NCBI RefSeq assembly: GCF_003688405.1
Contig: NZ_REFC01000011.1
Location: 434,001 to 498,000 of the forward strand
Direction of reading: 5' to 3'
Origin: Ulvibacter antarcticus
GTDB taxonomy: Bacteria > Bacteroidota > Bacteroidia > Flavobacteriales > Flavobacteriaceae
DNA length: 64,000 nt
In this document: piece after piece, positions 60,785-64,000 of the stretch
Position numbering within the stretch: position 1 is the stretch's first letter
How the letters are laid out: each line of letters starts with the position of its first letter
Notes under the pieces: model-generated
What the model was told of the DNA's origin: nothing
Seen by the model: the letters and a program-made list of their open reading frames with translations, nothing else
The model's database searches: none
Made by a program: the position numbers and the translations under genes

Positions 60785-61708
60785 TTATGTTAATTCTATA
60801 TCGAATTGTGTCAAGCTTTTAAATTGTTGCAAGCGTTGATGCACTTCTTTTTTGGATAATTTTAGCATCCTTTCAGTCCCGAATTTTTCTACACAGAAGG
60901 ACGCCAGAGCCGATCCATAAATTAAAGCGGTTTTCATGTTTTCATAACTGAAATCACCTGTCTTTGCCAAATATCCCGAAAATCCACCTGCGAAGGTGTC
61001 GCCTGCTCCAGTTGGATCAAAAACTTCGGCCAAGGGCAAAGCAGGAGCATAGAAGATATCATCCTTGTGAAATAACAAGGCTCCATGCTCTCCTTTTTTA
61101 ATCACTACATACTTAGGACCCATCTTCATAATTTTTGCGGCAGCTGTTACCAACGAATATTCTCCGCTTAATTGTCTAGCCTCCTCATCATTAATAGTAA
61201 TGACATCTACCTTAGCAATAACTTTTTTGAGATCTTCTAACGCACAATCCATCCAGAAATTCATAGTGTCCAATACGATTAATTTCGGATTATTCATTTG
61301 CTCGATCACACCCATTTGGACGATTGGATGTAAGTTTCCTAACATAACTACTTCAGCATCCTTATATTCCTGAGGAACCACCGGATTAAAATCTGCAAGT
61401 ACATTTAGCTCTGTCGCTAAAGTGTCTCTGGAGTTCATGTCGTTATGGTATTTCCCACTCCAGAAAAATGTTTTCCCCTCTTCTACAATTTCCAGTCCGT
61501 CAACATTCATTCCTTTTTCTTCGAGCATTGAGATGTATTCCTTCGGAAAATCACCGCCTACAACAGAAACAATCGCGCCATCCACGGCAAAATTAGAAGC
61601 ACTAATACCTATATAAGTAGCAGCACCACCTAATATTTTATCGGTTTTTCCGAAAGGAGTTTCAATAGCATCAAAGGCAACGGTTCCAACAATAACAAGT
61701 TTACTCAT
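60785..61708 (-). CDS. PfkB family carbohydrate/nucleoside kinase
   Basis: 307 residues. 'IVGTVAFDAIETPFGKTDKILGG' N-terminus, first PfkB signature 'GGAATYIGISA', ATP/anion-hole motif 'FDPTGAGDTFAGGFSGYL' with the catalytic Asp. Sequence resembles adenosine kinase or ribokinase-like members, but the substrate cannot be fixed. It has a clear terminator before the amidophosphoribosyltransferase-like gene, so they are separate transcripts. Confidence 0.88.
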   Translation of the reverse strand: MSKLVIVGTVAFDAIETPFGKTDKILGGAATYIGISASNFAVDGAIVSVVGGDFPKEYISMLEEKGMNVDGLEIVEEGKTFFWSGKYHNDMNSRDTLATELNVLADFNPVVPQEYKDAEVVMLGNLHPIVQMGVIEQMNNPKLIVLDTMNFWMDCALEDLKKVIAKVDVITINDEEARQLSGEYSLVTAAAKIMKMGPKYVVIKKGEHGALLFHKDDIFYAPALPLAEVFDPTGAGDTFAGGFSGYLAKTGDFSYENMKTALIYGSALASFCVEKFGTERMLKLSKKEVHQRLQQFKSLTQFDIELT

Positions 61709-61888
61709 ATAAGGGCCCGAAAAGCCGGGTAACGATTTAATTAAGGGATAATTACAAGATTTTCGCTCACAATATTCTTATCTTCAGTGAACGAGGCTGC
61801 AAAGATAGGATTTTGTTACGTATTAATCAATGAAAAAAGAAGACTCTGTTCTTTGTAGAATTGAAAAATATTTTCCGATCTTTTTATA

Positions 61889-62524
61889 CTATTTCCGCCC
61901 AAAATCGGCTGGAATTTCACCCCATGCTTTTGTTTCCCATTTTACGATAGTCGTAGTGTAGGTGTTATTTTTTAACCAGAATTCGGCTCTTGAAATAAGC
62001 TCAAACACTTTCTTGTTTTTTGCCGATTGTATCAATTTAGTATTGCACTTTTTCTTTTTAATCCACCCCATTGCAATTCGTGAATCGGTGTATAAAATTC
62101 TGTCGCTCTTTTGTTTTTGCAAGTATGCGAGACCGTGAACCAATGCCAAAAACTCCCCAACATTATTGGTGCCTTGTTGAAACGGCCCTTGATGAAAAAG
62201 TTGTTTATGTGTTTGTGTATCGATACCGCGATATTCCATAATCCCCGGATTCCCACTGGAAGCGGCATCCACGGCAATTGAGAACAAATTGGGCTCGCCA
62301 ATTTTTGCCAGTTGATCTTTTGTAAGGGTTTTCTTCTTTGTGTTTTTCCCTTTATAATCTGCGTACTCTTTGTTATATGCTGTTTTAGCTTCGGCAAAGC
62401 TTTCGAATGATTTGTATTGTGCTCCTTTTACACCCTTTATAGAAAGTTGACATTCTTTCCAGCTTCCAAAAATACCAGCTGGATTTCCGAACCAAACCAC
62501 ATAAAACTTTTCTTTTTTTGCCAT
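61889..62524 (-). CDS. RNase H with N-terminal viroplasmin domain
   Basis: 211 residues. Residues 1-60 are a viroplasmin (caulimovirus VI-like) domain: 'KFYVVWFGNPAGIFGSWKECQ' split here as FYVVWFGNPAGIF and SWKECQ, with 'FESFAEAKTAY'. Residues about 80-211 are RNase HI: Asp in 'AVDAASSGNPGI', Glu in 'NNVGEFLALVHG', Asp in 'LYTDSRIAMGW', Asp in 'EIPADFGRK'. It cuts the RNA of RNA-DNA hybrids. The viroplasmin domain probably binds the hybrid. Confidence 0.93.
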   Translation of the reverse strand: MAKKEKFYVVWFGNPAGIFGSWKECQLSIKGVKGAQYKSFESFAEAKTAYNKEYADYKGKNTKKKTLTKDQLAKIGEPNLFSIAVDAASSGNPGIMEYRGIDTQTHKQLFHQGPFQQGTNNVGEFLALVHGLAYLQKQKSDRILYTDSRIAMGWIKKKKCNTKLIQSAKNKKVFELISRAEFWLKNNTYTTTIVKWETKAWGEIPADFGRK

Positions 62525-62541
62525 AGCTAAGAAGATATTTT

Positions 62542-62625
62542 ATCTTCCCCCTTCTTCGAAGAAGGGGAATCGAGGGGAAGATGTTTTTTCCCTCATCCCC
62601 AGCCCTTCTCCCACTGAGAAGAGAG
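62542..62625. repeat. intergenic palindromic element with competing hairpins
   Basis: ATCTTCCCC (62542-62550) pairs perfectly with GGGGAAGAT (62574-62582), or a 20-bp perfect palindrome CCCCTTCTTC/GAAGAAGGGG (62548-62567) forms inside using part of the same arm. It is followed by CCCTCATCCCCAGCCCTTCTC, close to a text common in bacterial intergenic repeats, and a further stem CTTCTC/GAGAAG. Plan similar to 9238-9293. Confidence 0.6.
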
Positions 62626-62627
62626 TG

Positions 62628-63197
62628 TTATTTACTTATTATTTTTTCTATCACCTTCGGAAACCATTCATATTCTAATTCATGTACTTTTTTAGCCACG
62701 GATTCTGGGGTGTCTTTTTCTGAAAGTTTTACGCTTTTCTGAAAAATGATAGCTCCTTCATCATAATGCTCATTCACATAATGAATACTTATACCCGTTT
62801 CAGTTTCTTTATTGGCTACTACTGCCTCATGAACATGTTGCCCGTACATTCCTTTTCCGCCATACTTCGGAAGCAATGCAGGATGCAAATTAATTACTCT
62901 TTTTGGAAACTCCTTCAGAATGTGTTCCGGGAATTTTAAGAGAAAGCCTGCGAGAATAATATAGTCTGTTTTTAAGGTAATTAGTTGTTTTAGAATGTTT
63001 TCCGAAGAAAAAAGCATTGCTTTGTCAAAATATAATACGCTTACATTCAGGTCATTAGCTCTTTTTAAAACTTTGGCATCCTTCTTGTTTGACAGCACTA
63101 GAACAACCTCAGCAATCTCACTGTGCTGAAAGTATTGAATTAAGTTTTGAGTATTGGTACCGCTACCCGAAGCAAAAATAACTATACGCTTCTTCAT
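62628..63197 (-). CDS. purN: phosphoribosylglycinamide formyltransferase
   Basis: 189 residues. 'FASGSGTNTQNLIQYF' binds the GAR phosphate, 'VINLHPALLPKYGGKGMYG' carries the catalytic Asn and His, 'HYVNEHYDEGAIIFQ' the catalytic Asp. It formylates GAR with 10-formyl-THF in purine synthesis. Divergent from acpP, an order often seen in Flavobacteria. Confidence 0.96.
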   Translation of the reverse strand: MKKRIVIFASGSGTNTQNLIQYFQHSEIAEVVLVLSNKKDAKVLKRANDLNVSVLYFDKAMLFSSENILKQLITLKTDYIILAGFLLKFPEHILKEFPKRVINLHPALLPKYGGKGMYGQHVHEAVVANKETETGISIHYVNEHYDEGAIIFQKSVKLSEKDTPESVAKKVHELEYEWFPKVIEKIISK

Positions 63198-63510
63198 ATT
63201 GAATTTGTTTCCGATTTTTGTTTGTAACCAAGTCCCGACATATCGGGATAGCTTTTACACTATCGCAAAGTTAATTTTTTAAAGGATAGATAAAACTACG
63301 GTTTCAATAAAATAAAGAAGCAAGTGCGAGAAATGTGCAATTCGTAGGTAAAAGAAAAACCTGGAACGAATTCACAGATCATTGGGTGTTTACAGAAGTA
63401 ATTAATATAATAAATAACAAAAGTAAGGTAATAGAGTTTCACTTCGCTCAAAATTGTTTAAATTGGGTTCACATTTTAAATATTAAATGGTGTTTTCAAT
63501 TAAAAAATTT
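63198..63510. other. divergent gap between purN and acpP
   Basis: About 310 bp before the acpP promoter. The purN side has a palindrome CCCGACATATCGGG near 63234-63247 that could be a protein-binding site or short hairpin. The remainder is AT-rich and no reading frame is credible. Confidence 0.4.
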
Positions 63511-63518
63511 TATTTTTG
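63511..63518 (+). promoter_or_regulatory. promoter -7 element of acpP-fabF
   Basis: TATTTTTG (TAnnTTTG), 31 bp before the acpP ATG. A TGTTTTC lies roughly where the -33 box belongs but is a poor match. Confidence 0.5.
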
Positions 63519-63549
63519 CCACTTATAATTAAATTAAAAAACAAGAATT

Positions 63550-63786
63550 ATGTCAGACATTGCATCAAGAGTAAAAGCTATCATCGTTGATAAATTAGGT
63601 GTAGACGAGAACGAAGTTGTAAACGAAGCTAGCTTCACAAACGACTTGGGAGCAGACTCACTAGATACGGTAGAGCTTATTATGGAATTTGAGAAAGAAT
63701 TTGATATTCAAATCCCAGACGATCAAGCTGAAAATATCGCTACTGTAGGTCAAGCAGTTTCATATATCGAAGAAGCTAAGAAATAA
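63550..63786 (+). CDS. acpP: acyl carrier protein
   Basis: 78 residues, four-helix ACP. Ser37 in '[12 protein letters not shown]' receives the phosphopantetheine arm; acidic helix 2 ('[16 protein letters not shown]') is the docking surface for Fab enzymes. It carries growing acyl chains. It lies 9 bp before fabF in the order acpP-fabF usual for the family. Confidence 0.98.
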   Translation: MSDIASRVKAIIVDKLGVDENEVVNEASFTNDLGADSLDTVELIMEFEKEFDIQIPDDQAENIATVGQAVSYIEEAKK

Positions 63787-63795
63787 TATTTCTAT

Positions 63796-64000
63796 ATGGA
63801 ATTAAAGCGAGTTGTAGTTACAGGCCTAGGAGCCCTTACACCTATTGGTAACAATATTGAAGAATATTGGGACGGTTTAATAAATGGGAAGAGCGGTTGC
63901 GCACCTATAACGTATTTTGATGCTGAAAAGTTCAAAACCAAATTCGCTTGTGAAATCAAGGATTTCGATCCACTACAACATTTTGATAGAAAAGAAGCCC
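63796..64000 (+). CDS. fabF: 3-oxoacyl-ACP synthase II (start only, cut by window edge)
   Basis: 68 codons visible. 'RVVVTGLGALTPIGNNIEEYW' (as VVVTGLGALTPIGN) is the diagnostic KAS II N-terminus, followed by 'LINGKSGCAPITYFDAEKF'. The catalytic Cys and His lie beyond the edge. It elongates acyl-ACP with malonyl-ACP. The start ATG is 9 bp after the acpP stop. Confidence 0.95.
   Translation, partial: MELKRVVVTGLGALTPIGNNIEEYWDGLINGKSGCAPITYFDAEKFKTKFACEIKDFDPLQHFDRKEA

Noticed and set aside
63335-63532. 65-codon frame upstream of acpP
   Set aside because: It contains the acpP promoter element and resembles non-coding AT-rich text.
1-64000. Complete prophage, integrative element or IS element
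   Set aside because: No transposase, integrase or structural phage genes were recognised; only the ORF6N fragment and repeats hint at past insertions.

Overview
The window is an AT-rich stretch of chromosome from a marine-type member of the Flavobacteriaceae (Bacteroidota). The evidence is consistent throughout. Promoters have the Bacteroidota form TTTG-N17-23-TAnnTTTG, and Shine-Dalgarno sequences are weak or absent. There are type IX secretion (T9SS) C-terminal signals, a carboxypeptidase-regulatory-domain plus beta-barrel receptor, TSP3-type OmpA, a viroplasmin-RNase H fusion, an AddAB-like nuclease pair and a PID-type C-terminal sorting signal. I cannot name the genus.

Layout. 1-9 kb: SulP anion transporter (cut by the window edge) coupled to a universal stress protein, a CPA1 antiporter, two related small lipoproteins, lepA and a TonB-receptor-like outer membrane protein. 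9-16.4 kb: dusB, a LolC/E-type permease, rbfA, methylmalonyl-CoA epimerase, a tRNA with anticodon CAU followed by a tandem array built from its own 3' end, a PID-type membrane protein, ribE, pdxA, and the yceD-rpmF pair. 16.5-22 kb: fabH-accB-accC, the entry to fatty acid synthesis, then an FAD oxidoreductase, mtgA and a GreA-like protein. 22-32 kb (mostly minus): cardiolipin synthase, an ABC ATPase, prolyl oligopeptidase, two DoxX-like proteins, asd, mscL, alr and tdk. 32-41 kb (mostly plus): rsmI, a uracil-DNA glycosylase-like gene, recJ and two T9SS cargo proteins. 41-56 kb (mostly minus): lpxH, queD, two tiny membrane proteins not previously listed, MATE, GNAT, tRNA-Ala with repeat debris, AddB-like and AddA-like nuclease/helicases flanking ompA and kbl. 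56-64 kb: sodA, two tandem-repeat arrays each ending in a near-identical small-RNA-like gene, a large amidophosphoribosyltransferase-like protein, a PfkB kinase, RNase H, purN, and acpP with the start of fabF.

How genes work together. fabH, accB, accC, acpP and fabF are all fatty-acid initiation/elongation functions. purN and the PurF-like protein belong to purine synthesis. The AddA/AddB-like proteins, RecJ and the UDG-like protein are repair functions. asd, alr and mtgA feed or build the cell wall. lepA, rbfA, dusB, rsmI and rpmF serve translation.

Most unusual signals. (1) The octamer CTTCGGAA occurs about 50 times on the two strands, mostly inside genes, against about two expected by chance. 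(2) Two 55-bp segments, 53/55 identical, each combine a leftward TAnnTTTG promoter, a short transcript and a strong terminator, and each caps a tandem array (150 bp x 3 and about 195 bp x 4). (3) Two tRNA genes are followed by repeated copies of their own 3' ends. (4) A structured, tRNA-like element lies in the leader of the CAU tRNA. (5) Two paralogous membrane proteins of 33 and 43 residues lie between MATE and queD.
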